Shown here in pieces: positions 1 to 7,831 of a stretch of 11,551 nt of DNA. A model generated the notes under the pieces. The model searched no databases and had not been told where the DNA came from. It was given only the letters and a program-made list of their open reading frames with translations. Numbering within the stretch: position 1 is the first letter of the stretch; each line of letters starts with the position of its first letter. A program made the translations under genes and the position numbers. Source of the stretch: JBGOUJ01 sp041477005 (lineage in GTDB: Bacteria > Acidobacteriota > Terriglobia > Bryobacterales > JACQDG01); NCBI GenBank assembly GCA_041477005.1, contig JBGOUJ010000198.1, positions 1-11,551 on the forward strand, given 5' to 3'.

Positions 1-267
1 ATCTTCGAGGAATTCAAGGGCACCGGCAACATGGAAATCCACCTGGACCGGAAGCTGGTCGACAAGCGCGTCTTCCCGGCGATCGACGTGAACAAGAGCG
101 GAACGCGCAAGGAAGAGCTGCTGTTGTCGAAGGAAGAGCTGAACCGGGTCTGGGTGCTGCGCAAAGTGTTGAGCCCGCTCTCCAGCGTCGAGACCATGGA
201 ACTGCTCCTCGACAAAATCGGCAAGACCCGCAACAACGCCGAGTTCCTGGCGGCGATGTCGGGGTAG
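1..267 (+). CDS. rho: Transcription termination factor Rho, C-terminal fragment
   Basis: Open from the first base of the window (frame 1) to TAG at 265-267, giving 88 residues. The sequence is the extreme C-terminus of Rho, the hexameric RNA-dependent ATPase/translocase that ends transcription. It begins IFEEFKGTGNME, continues through KRVFPAIDVNKSGTRKEELL, and ends with a helical LRKVLSPLSS...LLDKIGKTRNNAEFLAAM segment. This matches the order and wording of the E. coli Rho tail (EEFKGTGNMEL, FPAID, SGTRKEELL, ILRK). The N-terminal RNA-binding domain and the Walker motifs lie outside the window. The gene converges on the cyclase gene with 30 bases between the two stop codons. I see no hairpin followed by a T-run in that gap. 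Confidence 0.97.
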   Translation: MFEEFKGTGNMEIHLDRKLVDKRVFPAIDVNKSGTRKEELLLSKEELNRVWVLRKVLSPLSSVETMELLLDKIGKTRNNAEFLAAMSG

Positions 268-297
268 CAACCAACAAATCCCCAAATCAACAAATTT

Positions 298-1123
298 TCA
301 TGGCAGTATGGCGATGATCCGCACCGGCCCTCCTGTCCCACCCTTGATCTTCATCGGGAGCGCGACCAGGGTTGCGCCGGTGGCCGGCACTTTCTCCAGG
401 TGGGCGACGTTTTCCAGGCCGTAGATTCCGGCCCCGTTCAGGACGCGGTGGGTCAGGAAGTCCTTTGACGGGCCGTGATCGATGCTGGCCGTGTCGATGC
501 CCACGCCGGCGACCTTTCGCTTCGCCGCCAACAGCTCGGCCGCGGCCTTCGAGATCCCCGGAAAATGAAGGTTCGAGGCGTCGCCCGGCTTGTCGCTGCC
601 GAGGTACCGGAGCTTGTCGGGCCAGAACTTTCCCCACGCGGTATGCACCAGCACGATCGATCCCGCCGGAATCGTCCGGTGCGCCTTCTCCCAGGCGGAA
701 ATGTCCTCCACCGTCAACTGGTAATCGCGATTCCTGGCGCACGCCGCGGCGACGTCGATCACCTCGGCCAAGCCGATCAGCTTCGAGAGCGGGATCTGAT
801 CGACCGTCGCCTGGCCCTCTCCGAAATGTATGGGGCTGTCGAGATGCGTGCCGCCGTGCTCGCTCGCCGCGAAGCTCGCCGACGTATACCAGTAGCCGCC
901 GGGCGAAACGCCCCAGGCGTCCTTGGTTCCGCTGGAACGGCTTCGCCGTGGGCCAGAAGACGCCGCCCTCTTCGAGGTCATAGGTAAGGTCAACCACGCG
1001 CGAGGCGTCGATCGCCGGGCGGTGCGCATCGAGTGCGGCGGCTCCGGCCAATGACAGCGCCAGGGCCAGCAACCGTTGAAATCCCACCTGTAAGAGACAA
1101 CTCTTCAAGTGCATTGTTGACAC
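298..1123 (-). CDS. Cyclase family protein (kynurenine formamidase-like metal-dependent hydrolase), exported, frameshifted
   Basis: This gene encodes a member of the cyclase/formamidase superfamily (PF04199). The metal-binding signature EHGGTHLDSPIHF is at about residues 88-100 of the repaired protein. It is followed by the family's PAGSIVLVHTAWGKFW, GVGIDTASIDHG and ALPMKIKGGTGGPVR blocks. The start is GTG at 1123 with a good GGGAG ribosome site 7 bases upstream. The first 32 residues form a likely Sec signal peptide (QRLLALALSLAGAAALDA), so the product would act outside the cytoplasm. The N-terminal part (VVDLTYDLEEGG, FWPTAKPFQ) and the rest (KDAWGVSPGGYWY onward) are in different frames. 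Removing one C near 925/926 joins them into about 274 residues, a normal family length. The substrate cannot be read from sequence; members open cyclic amides or formamides or act on unknown substrates. The family call is secure. Whether the gene is functional depends on whether the frameshift is real. Confidence 0.88.
925..926 (-). other. Frameshift (one extra base) in the cyclase gene
   Basis: On the minus strand the reading FWPTAKPFQRN ends at AAC (928-926). The family's continuation, KDAWGVSPGGYWY, resumes in the next frame starting at 924. One surplus C in the CC pair at 925/926 accounts for it. Upstream and downstream coding sequence is otherwise conserved. The pattern fits either a recent mutation or a sequencing/assembly indel. 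Confidence 0.75.
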
Positions 1124-1130
1124 AGATCAT

Positions 1131-1135
1131 CTCCC
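1131..1135 (-). promoter_or_regulatory. Ribosome binding site deciding the GTG start of the cyclase gene
   Basis: GGGAG on the minus strand, 7 bases upstream of GTG at 1123. The next in-frame ATG, at 1114, would place the site 16 bases away, so GTG is preferred. The resulting N-terminus reads as a signal peptide. Confidence 0.55.
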
Positions 1136-1199
1136 ATTACCCCGTCGTCGAGAAGCTTGGTGGCGGCACGCGCTACTGAGCCGGGAATAATCGCCCTGC

Positions 1200-4100
1200 C
1201 TACCCGGCCGCCGCTTGTCCCATCTCCGGCGCTTTCCGGTCGCCCCCGAAAGCGGGAGCGACAGCCCAAACAACCGTCAGGACCAGCGCTCCGATCAGCA
1301 GCCACCCTTGTTGCCGCAGCGCCGGAGCCGGCTGGGACAAGAACTCCAGCGCCCGGCTCACCAGAGACCAGCTCCAGATCCCGAGGGCGTAAGCCAGGTA
1401 GTTGCCGCGAGCGAACTGAACTGCGAAAAGGTAGAAAGCGGCCGCCGCCACCAGATTGACCGCGTACTGGATGCCGAACTCTGCAAGCGTGTGGACCTGG
1501 CCGGGAACCATCGAGGCGATGCCCAGCAGCGCCAGCACCGCGACCAGCCACCGCCGGCGAAGTCCGGTCTCGACGACATAGACCGCCAGGACGAGCAGGG
1601 CCAGCCGGAACAGGGTTGCGGTCGCGGCGCTGGAGAGAGCGTTGAGAGCGGGCACGGCGTCAGCGAACTGGGTCGGCGCATCCGCCGGGAGGAAGGCGAG
1701 CCGGGGGAACCACTGCAGAAGAAGCTCGCGGAGGTGACCGAGCGAAAGCGCCAGCGCGACTCCCAACGCCGCCGCGAGCAGGGCGTCGCGTCCCAACAAC
1801 CGGCGGCTCCCGGCGCGAAACGCCGCCAAGGCGTCCGGCCGCAAGGCCAGCACCAGGCCAGCGCCGCAGGCCGCAGCCAGAAAGGTTCCGATCAGGCCAA
1901 TGATCAGGACCGCCGCCATGATCGTTTCAAACAGGTTCAAAGGAATGGCCGTATCGTAAGCGCGAAACACGGAAGGGAAGTCGGACACGGCGCTGAGACC
2001 TGCGAGCGCGGTCAAGGGAAGGGCTACAGCCAGGGCCGCTCGCCAGCGCACTTCGCGTTTTCGCGTCCGCTGAGCCAGGATCCACAAGCCCGCCACCACG
2101 GCGGCGATGAGGAACGCCCCGAGAAGGGCCAGCCGCGTGATCGTCACCGCGTTCCGCCGGGACCTCTCCCGCAGGAACGATTCCGGCAGTTTCCAGAGAG
2201 TTCGGAAGCCGACCACGCGATCGCCGGCCACCTGCACCTGCGCGCGATAGCGGGCTTCATCCACATTGCGCGGGTCCGCGGTGTTTGCTTCCCACGCCAG
2301 GCTGTAATCGCGCCGGGCCTTCTTCTTTTCCGAGGTGGTCTCTTTCAGTTGGAAGTCTCCGATGTGGAAGGCACGTTTGGTGAGGTAGTTCGCGGCGATC
2401 TCGCGGGCGGCGTCGGCCGAGAGGTCCGCACCCGGAGAATCCTCCGGCAACCGGTGCTCGAAGCCGATCACGTCGCCCGTTTCGGGGTGCAGCGCGACGC
2501 GGATCTCCTCTTTCTGGAGCGGCTTGAAATAGCGGACGTTCCAGCTATGCAGTGGTACGATGCGCCGGCAATAGTCCTTCACCAGCCCGGGCGGGCGGCG
2601 CTCCAGGAAGTATTTGCCCACCGATCGCGGTCCGTCGCCGCAGCACTTGGAGGGGCGTGTCAGCTCGGGCTCGACGTAAACCACGGAGCGAAAGGCTGCC
2701 GGGTCGGCGCCGTGCTCGCGGACGAAGGCGTCGGCGTTCAAGCGGGCCTTTGCCGCCGTGACGGCGAAATCGGGGTCGATGATTCCTTCGACCGGCGCCA
2801 GGAGGAATCCGATCAGGCCGGCCAGCAGCACCCCGGCCACCCCGATGCGGCGGGCGCTCCAGGGCTGGTAGGCGGTCTCGACCGGCGCCGCAACGGGCGC
2901 TTCCGGCCCGGACGGAGCAACCGACGTGCCCTCTCGTTCGTTGGTCAGCTCGCCCTCCGGCTCGAAGCCGTTGCCTCGCCGGTAGGCGATCCAGGCGGCC
3001 ACCAGCGGCAGCGCCACGATACCCGCGCTCACCGCGCCGGAGAGGACAAAATACGAGTTGTGGGAGCGCAGCAACAGCAGCGCCGTGTAAAGGGCGTCTA
3101 CTGAATAGTGCCAAACCAGGGTCGGCAGGATGCCCCACCGCAGCATCACCAATCCAAGCGCGACTCCGCCGATCCCCACCTCGACGCCGCGGATGTAGAA
3201 CGGCTGGTTGGGATAGCCGGCGTGACCGAAGCCCCAGATGAAGCCGGCAAGCACCACGGCCATCCAGGTCGAGCGCAACAGGCGCTTTAGGAAGGGAATC
3301 GAGAACATCCGAAACAGGAACTCCTCGGAGACGGCCGGGAAGAACCCTCCCAGCAGGACGAAAAACCAGGGAAAGCGTGTGTTCAGCAGGTCGTCGTAAG
3401 GCACATCGGCCGGCGCCCAGGCGCCCAGGCGGGTGGCGGTCAAGTAGAAAACAATCTGGTAGGCGACGAAGACGCCGGTCAGCGTGACACCCAGGGCCGC
3501 ACCCTTAAAGAAACTCTTGGTGCGCAGCCCGCGCCACCGAAAAAGATTTCCCAGCGAAAGCCTTGGGCCAAACGACTCGCGGTAGAGCGGCTCGGCCACG
3601 GCGGTCAGGGCCAGCAGCAGCGCGCCGCCGGCCAGGGCGCCGAGCAGGCTCTGCATCGTCCGGCTCGCCACAAAACTGGAATAGGAATCGGTAGTCGGGT
3701 AATCGAAGGCGACCAGCGGAAAATTGTTCCAGGAGGCGAGAAAGATCAGCGCCGCCCCGGCGCCGCCGAACGCGAACGCCCGCCGCCACCGCACGTCCCG
3801 GTTCCCGATGCGAGCGATCAGGGTCACCAGGGCGCCCAGGCACAGCAGCACCATCACGCCGGTATCGACGGCCTGAGCGGTCTCGTTGCGCGACCGCAGG
3901 CGCTCGTAGTCGCGCAGCCAGTTCTCGGGGATCTTCAGATACTCGCGGTAGCCGCCGATCTGATCGCCGGCCACGGTGACTTCGGCGCGATAGGTGGCAT
4001 CGCGCACGCTGAGGTCGCGCTCTTTCCAGGTGAAGACGTGATCGGTGCGGGCGGGACGGGCGATGCTCTCGGACTCCACGAACTCGAGCCCGGCCGGATC

Positions 4101-4589
4101 GCGCTGCATCGCGCGCTCGAGGAAACCTTCCGCCAGCGCGCGCGCCTGATCCGAGGGGAGCGTGGCGCCGGGGGCCGTTTCCGGCAGCAGATGCTGGAAG
4201 CCGACCGTTTCGCCTTTGGTGGTGATCTCGACGCGGTATTCCTCTTTCTGAAGCGGCCGGTACCACCGGTAGGACCACCGCCATAACCGAACCCGCCGCC
4301 CCATGAGCTGGTTGGCATCCGCCAGCCCCAGTTCGCGCTCCAGGAACGTCTTGGTGTTGTTATCGAAGTTGAAGCGGGAGGCTTGCCGATAGCCTTCCAC
4401 GCGCCGCCCCTGCGATGCGAGAAACTGCTCCGCCTTGACGCGGGCCTGGTCTCTGGTGACCACAAACTCGATCGAGGCCTCGGGAAAGGCCCGGTAGAAA
4501 TATTTGGCCGAGAACCCCACCGTCACGGCGAGAATCAGCAAGCACGCGATCAGGAACCGGATATCGGAAGCGGTGAATCGCTCGCGCAT
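1200..4589 (-). CDS. Giant CPBP-family intramembrane metalloprotease with internal tandem duplication
   Basis: A 1129-residue polytopic membrane protein of the CPBP (CAAX protease and bacteriocin-processing, Rce1-like) family. Motifs visible in the first half are EEFLFR (E422, E423, R427), the FGHA block with H456, and HYSVD (H494, D498), which supply the glutamate/histidine catalytic set. Order: TM helix about 11-28; soluble domain about 40-230; eight or so TM helices about 242-535 containing the protease core; Pro/Glu-rich linker 536-575; TM 582-600; second soluble domain 605-812; TM region 817-1115. The second half repeats the first (see findings) but lacks the catalytic residues. The soluble domains share PLQKEE and VAGD blocks, look PepSY-like in character and probably face outside. 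CPBP proteins are normally 200-350 residues, so this is unusually long. The start is ATG with AGAAGG 5 bases upstream. The protein may process exported or prenylated proteins or act in self-immunity; the target is unknown. Confidence 0.88.
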   Translation of the reverse strand: MRERFTASDIRFLIACLLILAVTVGFSAKYFYRAFPEASIEFVVTRDQARVKAEQFLASQGRRVEGYRQASRFNFDNNTKTFLERELGLADANQLMGRRVRLWRWSYRWYRPLQKEEYRVEITTKGETVGFQHLLPETAPGATLPSDQARALAEGFLERAMQRDPAGLEFVESESIARPARTDHVFTWKERDLSVRDATYRAEVTVAGDQIGGYREYLKIPENWLRDYERLRSRNETAQAVDTGVMVLLCLGALVTLIARIGNRDVRWRRAFAFGGAGAALIFLASWNNFPLVAFDYPTTDSYSSFVASRTMQSLLGALAGGALLLALTAVAEPLYRESFGPRLSLGNLFRWRGLRTKSFFKGAALGVTLTGVFVAYQIVFYLTATRLGAWAPADVPYDDLLNTRFPWFFVLLGGFFPAVSEEFLFRMFSIPFLKRLLRSTWMAVVLAGFIWGFGHAGYPNQPFYIRGVEVGIGGVALGLVMLRWGILPTLVWHYSVDALYTALLLLRSHNSYFVLSGAVSAGIVALPLVAAWIAYRRGNGFEPEGELTNEREGTSVAPSGPEAPVAAPVETAYQPWSARRIGVAGVLLAGLIGFLLAPVEGIIDPDFAVTAAKARLNADAFVREHGADPAAFRSVVYVEPELTRPSKCCGDGPRSVGKYFLERRPPGLVKDYCRRIVPLHSWNVRYFKPLQKEEIRVALHPETGDVIGFEHRLPEDSPGADLSADAAREIAANYLTKRAFHIGDFQLKETTSEKKKARRDYSLAWEANTADPRNVDEARYRAQVQVAGDRVVGFRTLWKLPESFLRERSRRNAVTITRLALLGAFLIAAVVAGLWILAQRTRKREVRWRAALAVALPLTALAGLSAVSDFPSVFRAYDTAIPLNLFETIMAAVLIIGLIGTFLAAACGAGLVLALRPDALAAFRAGSRRLLGRDALLAAALGVALALSLGHLRELLLQWFPRLAFLPADAPTQFADAVPALNALSSAATATLFRLALLVLAVYVVETGLRRRWLVAVLALLGIASMVPGQVHTLAEFGIQYAVNLVAAAAFYLFAVQFARGNYLAYALGIWSWSLVSRALEFLSQPAPALRQQGWLLIGALVLTVVWAVAPAFGGDRKAPEMGQAAAG

Positions 4590-4601
4590 GGGAGCCTTCT
4601 T

Positions 4602-4718
4602 TCAGGTGGAGACAAGCATACACCGGTTGGGCGATACTTGCAGACGCTCGACGAGGTTGAGAAGGGCTGTGCCGAACCGTTCGGCGGCTGCGGGGTTGTC
4701 GGCGAGGACGACCTCTAA
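4602..4718 (-). pseudogene. ParE/RelE-type toxin fragment (remnant)
   Basis: In this frame the minus strand reads LEVVLADNPAAAERFGTALLNLVER. Its ADNPAAAERF core is typical of the N-terminal helical part of ParE/RelE-superfamily toxins. The usual DYI-R residues before ADNP are missing (12 bases shorter than the copy at 7774-7831). After LVER the frame runs into QVSPNRC and stops, so the C-terminal half of a toxin is absent. No start codon with a ribosome site lies in front. It sits inside the divergent control region between the protease and the permease. I read it as a scar rather than a gene. Confidence 0.5.
4618..4640 (+). repeat. 23-base dispersed repeat, copy 1
   Basis: ATACACC followed by one variable base, then GTTGGGCGATACTTG. 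It matches the element at 8005-8027 in 22 of 23 positions and in the same orientation; the mismatch is G at 4625 against C at 8012. Here it lies 28 bases upstream of the protease start codon (opposite strand) and 150 bases upstream of the permease start. Confidence 0.85.
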
Positions 4719-4720
4719 AT
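4675..4720 (+). repeat. ParE-derived repeat, copy 1
   Basis: Near-identical to 7774-7831, sharing AACCGTTCGGCGGCTGCGGG and the flanking CCTCTAAAT. There is one internal 12-base deletion and a few substitutions. Both copies read as the same ParE-like peptide on the minus strand. Confidence 0.8.
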
Positions 4721-4790
4721 AAGGTCTCCCCGAGCGCCGTTCTGGAGCTAACCGATCCCTCATAAGGCCGTCTGATAGCAAAGAAGCCCC

Positions 4791-7307
4791 ATGAACAGCC
4801 TGACCCTGGTCGATTCTTTCCTGCAGGACCTGAAGTACGGCATGCGGCAACTTCGGTTGCATCCCGGCTTCGCGGCCACTGCCATTCTGTCTCTGGCCCT
4901 TGGGATCGGCGCCAACACGGCAATTTTCACGTTGGTCGATCAGATCCTGCTACGGCTGCTGCCGGTCCACAATCCCCACGAACTGGTCCAGCTTCGGTTG
5001 GAGGGCGGACGCGTCGGCTCCCAGAGCGGCGATGGCTTGCACACCTTCTCCTATCCCCTGTACCTCGCGTTTCGCGATGGGAACACCGTTCTTGCTGGAC
5101 TCACCGGACAGGTCGTGGAGCAGGTCAGTCTGGTTGGAGAAGACCGTAGTGAGATGATCCGGGCCGGGCTCGTGGCCGGAAACTTCTTCCAAGTTCTTGG
5201 CGTGCAGCCGCATCTCGGAAGTCTGCTGACGCCGGATGATGATCGGAACAAGAACAGCAATCCTGTCGCGGTTCTCCAATACGACTTCTGGCAAAACCGT
5301 TTCGGAGGCAATCGGGCCATCATCGGCTCCAGCATCCGCCTGAACGGCTCCCCGTTCACCGTGATCGGCATTGCCGCCCCCGGCTTCGAAGGCACCGATG
5401 TCGGGTTGCCCACCAACATCTGGGCGCCCATAACGATGAGACCCGCTCTCACGCCGCCGTGGGATGAGCTCCAAAACGAAAGGAACGCGTGGTTTTATCT
5501 CTTCGGCCGCCTCAAGCCCGGCGTCACCATAGAGCAGGCGCAGGCCGCGATCAAGGTGCTCTATCGCCAGCGCCAGGAAGAGGAACTCAAAGCTGACTTC
5601 TTTGCGAAGTTTCCCGAATTGAAGGCCCGTTTTTTGCGGGGGAGTCCCACCCTGATTCCCGCCGCGCGCGGCCAGTCGGCTCTTCGGTTCGGGTTCGAGC
5701 GTCCCCTGATTGTTCTGCAGTGGCTCGTGGGATTCGTGCTGCTCATCGCCTGCACCAATGTCGCGAACCTCCTGCTCGCCCGTGCCGCCGCGCGTCAGAG
5801 AGAAGTCGCCATCCGTGGAGCGCTCGGCGCCACCCGCGGCCAGCTCATCCGGCAACTGTTTGTCGAGAGTCTCATTCTCGCCATCGCCGGCGGAGTAGCA
5901 GGACTCTTCCTCAGCTCCTGGGTGGCCAAGGGTCTGGTGCGATTCCTGCCCTTCGATCCTGCAAATATGTCCCTCTCCACCACGCCGGATTTGCGGGTCC
6001 TGCTCTTTGCCAGCGGAATCACATTGCTCACTGCATTGCTCTTCGGACTTGTGCCGGCGCTTCAGGGCTCGCGCGTTTCACCCGGCGGAACCCTGAAGGA
6101 AGAAGCAGGCGCTATTGCCGGCGGTCATGGGCACGTGCGCCTGCGAAAGACCCTCGTCGGTTTGCAGGTCGGATTGTCGTGCCTGCTGCTGATCGGCGCG
6201 GGTCTGTTCGCACGGACAATACGGAACCTCCAGAACGTGAACCTCGGGTTCCACACGGAAAACGTCGTGATGTTCGGCGTCCGGCCCGCCACGATCTACC
6301 CGGAGACTCGCAAGCTCCAGGTGTTCCGTTCCGTGGTGGAGAGTCTGGCCACCATGCCGGGAGTCAAAGCGGTCGGCGCGAATTCGACCAGGCTCCTGAT
6401 GGGAGGACGCTGGGACTCGAGCCTCACCATTCCCGGCGTCGAGCCGAAGGAAGGCAATCAGCCGTGGAGCTTCTTCAACGCCATCACGCCCGGTTACTTT
6501 GAGGCGCTGCGTATCCCCATCAGGGCAGGCCGGGATCTCACTTGGGCGGATTGGGGCGGCTCGCGCAAGCTCTGTCTGGTGAACGAAGCGCTGGTCAAGG
6601 AGTATCTCGCCGGCGCCAACCCGGTGGGCCGCATGATGGCGCAGGGAACCAGAGCGACCCCGGATACCGAGATCATCGGTGTCTTTGCCGATTCAAAATA
6701 TCACGACGTGCGCGGCGAGATCCCCCGCCAGACCTTCGTAGCGATGGATTCGCGCATGCGCTTCATGGGGTCCATTAACGTCTATGCGCGTATCCAAGGC
6801 GACCCCCGCCAAGTCATGCCCCTGCTTCGCGATCGGATGCGCCGCCTCGATCCGAACCTGGTCGTCTCGGACATGCGCACCTTGGACGAACAGCTCAACA
6901 TGCGTCTTGCCAACGAACGGTTGCTCTCGTTCCTGTCTGTTGGCTTTGCGCTCCTGGCCAGTCTCCTCGCCGTGGTCGGACTGCACGGTGTGCTGGCGTT
7001 TGTGGTCGCCCGGCGCCCGCGGGAAATTGGCATCCGCATGGCTCTGGGCGCCGAGGAAGGCAACGTAATCCGCCTGGTAATGAAGGAGATGCTCCTCGTC
7101 ATCCTGCTGGGAATCTCCGCGGGCGTGGTCACCGGCATCTTCTGCGGCAGGTTTGTCGAGACCCAGCTCTTCGGTGTCAAAGCGGCTGACCCACCCGTCT
7201 ACGCGATAAGCGTCGCGACCCTGCTGGCCGCTTCGCTCGCCGCAGCGTACATCCCCGCTCGGCGTGCATCCCGAATTGATCCGATGCACGCGTTACGCCA
7301 CGAGTAG
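4791..7307 (+). CDS. ADOP-class ABC transporter permease (MacB/FtsX type)
   Basis: 838 residues with the layout of the 'acidobacterial duplicated orphan permease' class. A TM anchor at about 28-50 (ALGIGANTAIF) is followed by a large MacB-type periplasmic domain (about 51-300). The first FtsX module has helices at about 305-327, 357-378 and 402-425, with REVAIRGALGATRGQLIRQL at 337-356. Another TM (453-473), a second periplasmic domain (about 475-710) and a second FtsX module (about 715-822, with REIGIRMALGA) follow. The tail, IPARRASRIDPMHALRHE, is classic. There are about eight membrane segments. No ATP-binding subunit lies in the window, in keeping with the 'orphan' habit of the class. Such permeases are thought to move or sense envelope substrates, or to act as mechanotransmitters like MacB; the substrate is unknown. 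The start is ATG with only a weak AAAGAAG four bases upstream. The gene is flanked on both sides by the two repeat families described here. Confidence 0.93.
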   Translation: MNSLTLVDSFLQDLKYGMRQLRLHPGFAATAILSLALGIGANTAIFTLVDQILLRLLPVHNPHELVQLRLEGGRVGSQSGDGLHTFSYPLYLAFRDGNTVLAGLTGQVVEQVSLVGEDRSEMIRAGLVAGNFFQVLGVQPHLGSLLTPDDDRNKNSNPVAVLQYDFWQNRFGGNRAIIGSSIRLNGSPFTVIGIAAPGFEGTDVGLPTNIWAPITMRPALTPPWDELQNERNAWFYLFGRLKPGVTIEQAQAAIKVLYRQRQEEELKADFFAKFPELKARFLRGSPTLIPAARGQSALRFGFERPLIVLQWLVGFVLLIACTNVANLLLARAAARQREVAIRGALGATRGQLIRQLFVESLILAIAGGVAGLFLSSWVAKGLVRFLPFDPANMSLSTTPDLRVLLFASGITLLTALLFGLVPALQGSRVSPGGTLKEEAGAIAGGHGHVRLRKTLVGLQVGLSCLLLIGAGLFARTIRNLQNVNLGFHTENVVMFGVRPATIYPETRKLQVFRSVVESLATMPGVKAVGANSTRLLMGGRWDSSLTIPGVEPKEGNQPWSFFNAITPGYFEALRIPIRAGRDLTWADWGGSRKLCLVNEALVKEYLAGANPVGRMMAQGTRATPDTEIIGVFADSKYHDVRGEIPRQTFVAMDSRMRFMGSINVYARIQGDPRQVMPLLRDRMRRLDPNLVVSDMRTLDEQLNMRLANERLLSFLSVGFALLASLLAVVGLHGVLAFVVARRPREIGIRMALGAEEGNVIRLVMKEMLLVILLGISAGVVTGIFCGRFVETQLFGVKAADPPVYAISVATLLAASLAAAYIPARRASRIDPMHALRHE

Positions 7308-7409
7308 CTGGATGCATACGTCGCCTACGGACGCCGCTCACGGATGCCATTCCCCATTCAACACGCCACCACGCCCCCGTGGGTCATCGTCACACAGCGC
7401 CGATTCCAG
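7308..7409. other. Spacer between permease stop and PIN remnant
   Basis: No reading frame here is convincing. One small inverted repeat, CCACG-CCCC-CGTGG (about 7371-7384), could be a 5-bp hairpin, but no T-run follows it on either strand. I do not call it a terminator. Confidence 0.4.
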
Positions 7410-7454
7410 CTAAAACAGGTAGCGCAGCGGTGAGGTGTTGGAGACGACGGTCAT
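7410..7454 (-). pseudogene. Truncated DUF3368-type PIN toxin (first 14 codons only)
   Basis: ATG at 7454 begins MTVVSNTSPLRYLF, then TAG. 'VVSNTSPLRYL' is the typical opening of DUF3368 PIN-domain ribonuclease toxins, where the N/D in this strand carries an active-site residue. Such toxins are usually encoded directly downstream of UPF0175 proteins, and here the ATG is 17 bases after the antitoxin stop. Nothing PIN-like follows the stop codon in any minus-strand frame up to the permease gene. The toxin therefore appears to have been lost by deletion, not by a single stop mutation. The identification rests on a short but distinctive string plus gene order. Confidence 0.6.
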
Positions 7455-7471
7455 GAGCGGGCGCTTTGCCC

Positions 7472-7741
7472 CTAGCGCGGACGGTCAGCGAGCTTCGACA
7501 ACGCCTGGGCTTCCCGCTGGAGCTCGGCCGGCTCGTAGTCGTACAGGTCGAGGCGCCGCGCCAAGAAGTCTTCCGTTTGGATGCGTGACAGGCCAAGCAT
7601 CTGGCCTACCTGCAATTGCGTGAGCGCGCCGCGACGGTAAGCTTCCAGCGCCAGCGCTTCCAGTGCGGCACGGGAGAGTTCCTGGCCGGGAGCGGTGAGC
7701 TGGGCCGCGAGATCGTCGGGAATGTCGAGGGGGTCATCCAC
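7472..7741 (-). CDS. UPF0175 family antitoxin-like protein
   Basis: 89 residues. A short beta-like lead (PLDIPDDLAAQL) is followed by the family hallmark LSRAALEALALEAYRRG (22-38). A helix-turn-helix-like segment follows (about 39-63, LTQLQVGQMLGLSRIQTEDFLARR), then a YDYEPAELQRE tail. Members of UPF0175 are small DNA-binding proteins commonly paired with a DUF3368 PIN nuclease, and are taken to be its antitoxin and autorepressor. Here only the toxin's first codons remain 17 bases downstream, so the antitoxin seems to be an orphan. The start is GTG at 7741, the first possible start after an in-frame stop (TAA, 7757-7759). No clear Shine-Dalgarno site precedes it, and it begins one base after the stop codon of the ParE-like frame, so translation may have depended on a now lost upstream gene. 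Confidence 0.8.
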   Translation of the reverse strand: MDDPLDIPDDLAAQLTAPGQELSRAALEALALEAYRRGALTQLQVGQMLGLSRIQTEDFLARRLDLYDYEPAELQREAQALSKLADRPR

Positions 7742-7742
7742 G

Positions 7743-7829
7743 TCAGAATACCACGGTTATATAAGGAGGCCCCAACCGTTCGGCGGCTGCGGGATTGTCG
7801 GCGCGGATGTAGTCGAGGATCACCTCTAA
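7743..7829 (-). pseudogene. ParE/RelE-type toxin fragment, second copy
   Basis: The minus strand reads LEVILDYIRADNPAAAERLG, the canonical first helices of a ParE-family toxin. It then passes to PPYITVVF and stops (TGA 7745-7743), so the beta-sheet core and C-terminus are gone. The frame is open upstream to 7970 (76 codons in all). That upstream part (AESATVLDLAREQN...RISDTAGVH) has no ATG/GTG start and resembles nothing I recognise. It ends immediately before the UPF0175 start. Confidence 0.55.
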
Positions 7830-7831
7830 AT
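7774..7831 (+). repeat. ParE-derived repeat, copy 2
   Basis: Longer partner of 4675-4720, in the same orientation and 3.1 kb away. It keeps the 12 bases missing from copy 1, so it is nearer to the ancestral toxin sequence. Confidence 0.8.

Noticed and set aside
272..295. Two direct copies of CAACAAAT between rho and the cyclase gene
   Set aside because: Eight-base matches in an A-rich 30-base spacer are likely to be chance.
1124..1199. Possible extra gene or RNA between the protease stop and the cyclase start
   Set aside because: The gap is only 76 bases, with a ribosome site at its end and no hairpin or frame of note.
1215..3104. 629-codon plus-strand open frame opposite the protease gene
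   Set aside because: The product is Arg/Gln/Gly-rich with no recognisable motif. It mirrors the high-GC membrane protein gene on the other strand.
7371..7384. CCACG-CCCC-CGTGG inverted repeat after the permease gene
   Set aside because: The 5-bp stem is short and no T-run follows, so it is not a supportable terminator.
7763..7769. Perfect-looking Shine-Dalgarno AAGGAGG after TATATA on the plus strand
   Set aside because: No start codon lies at a suitable distance downstream and no plus-strand frame there is coding.
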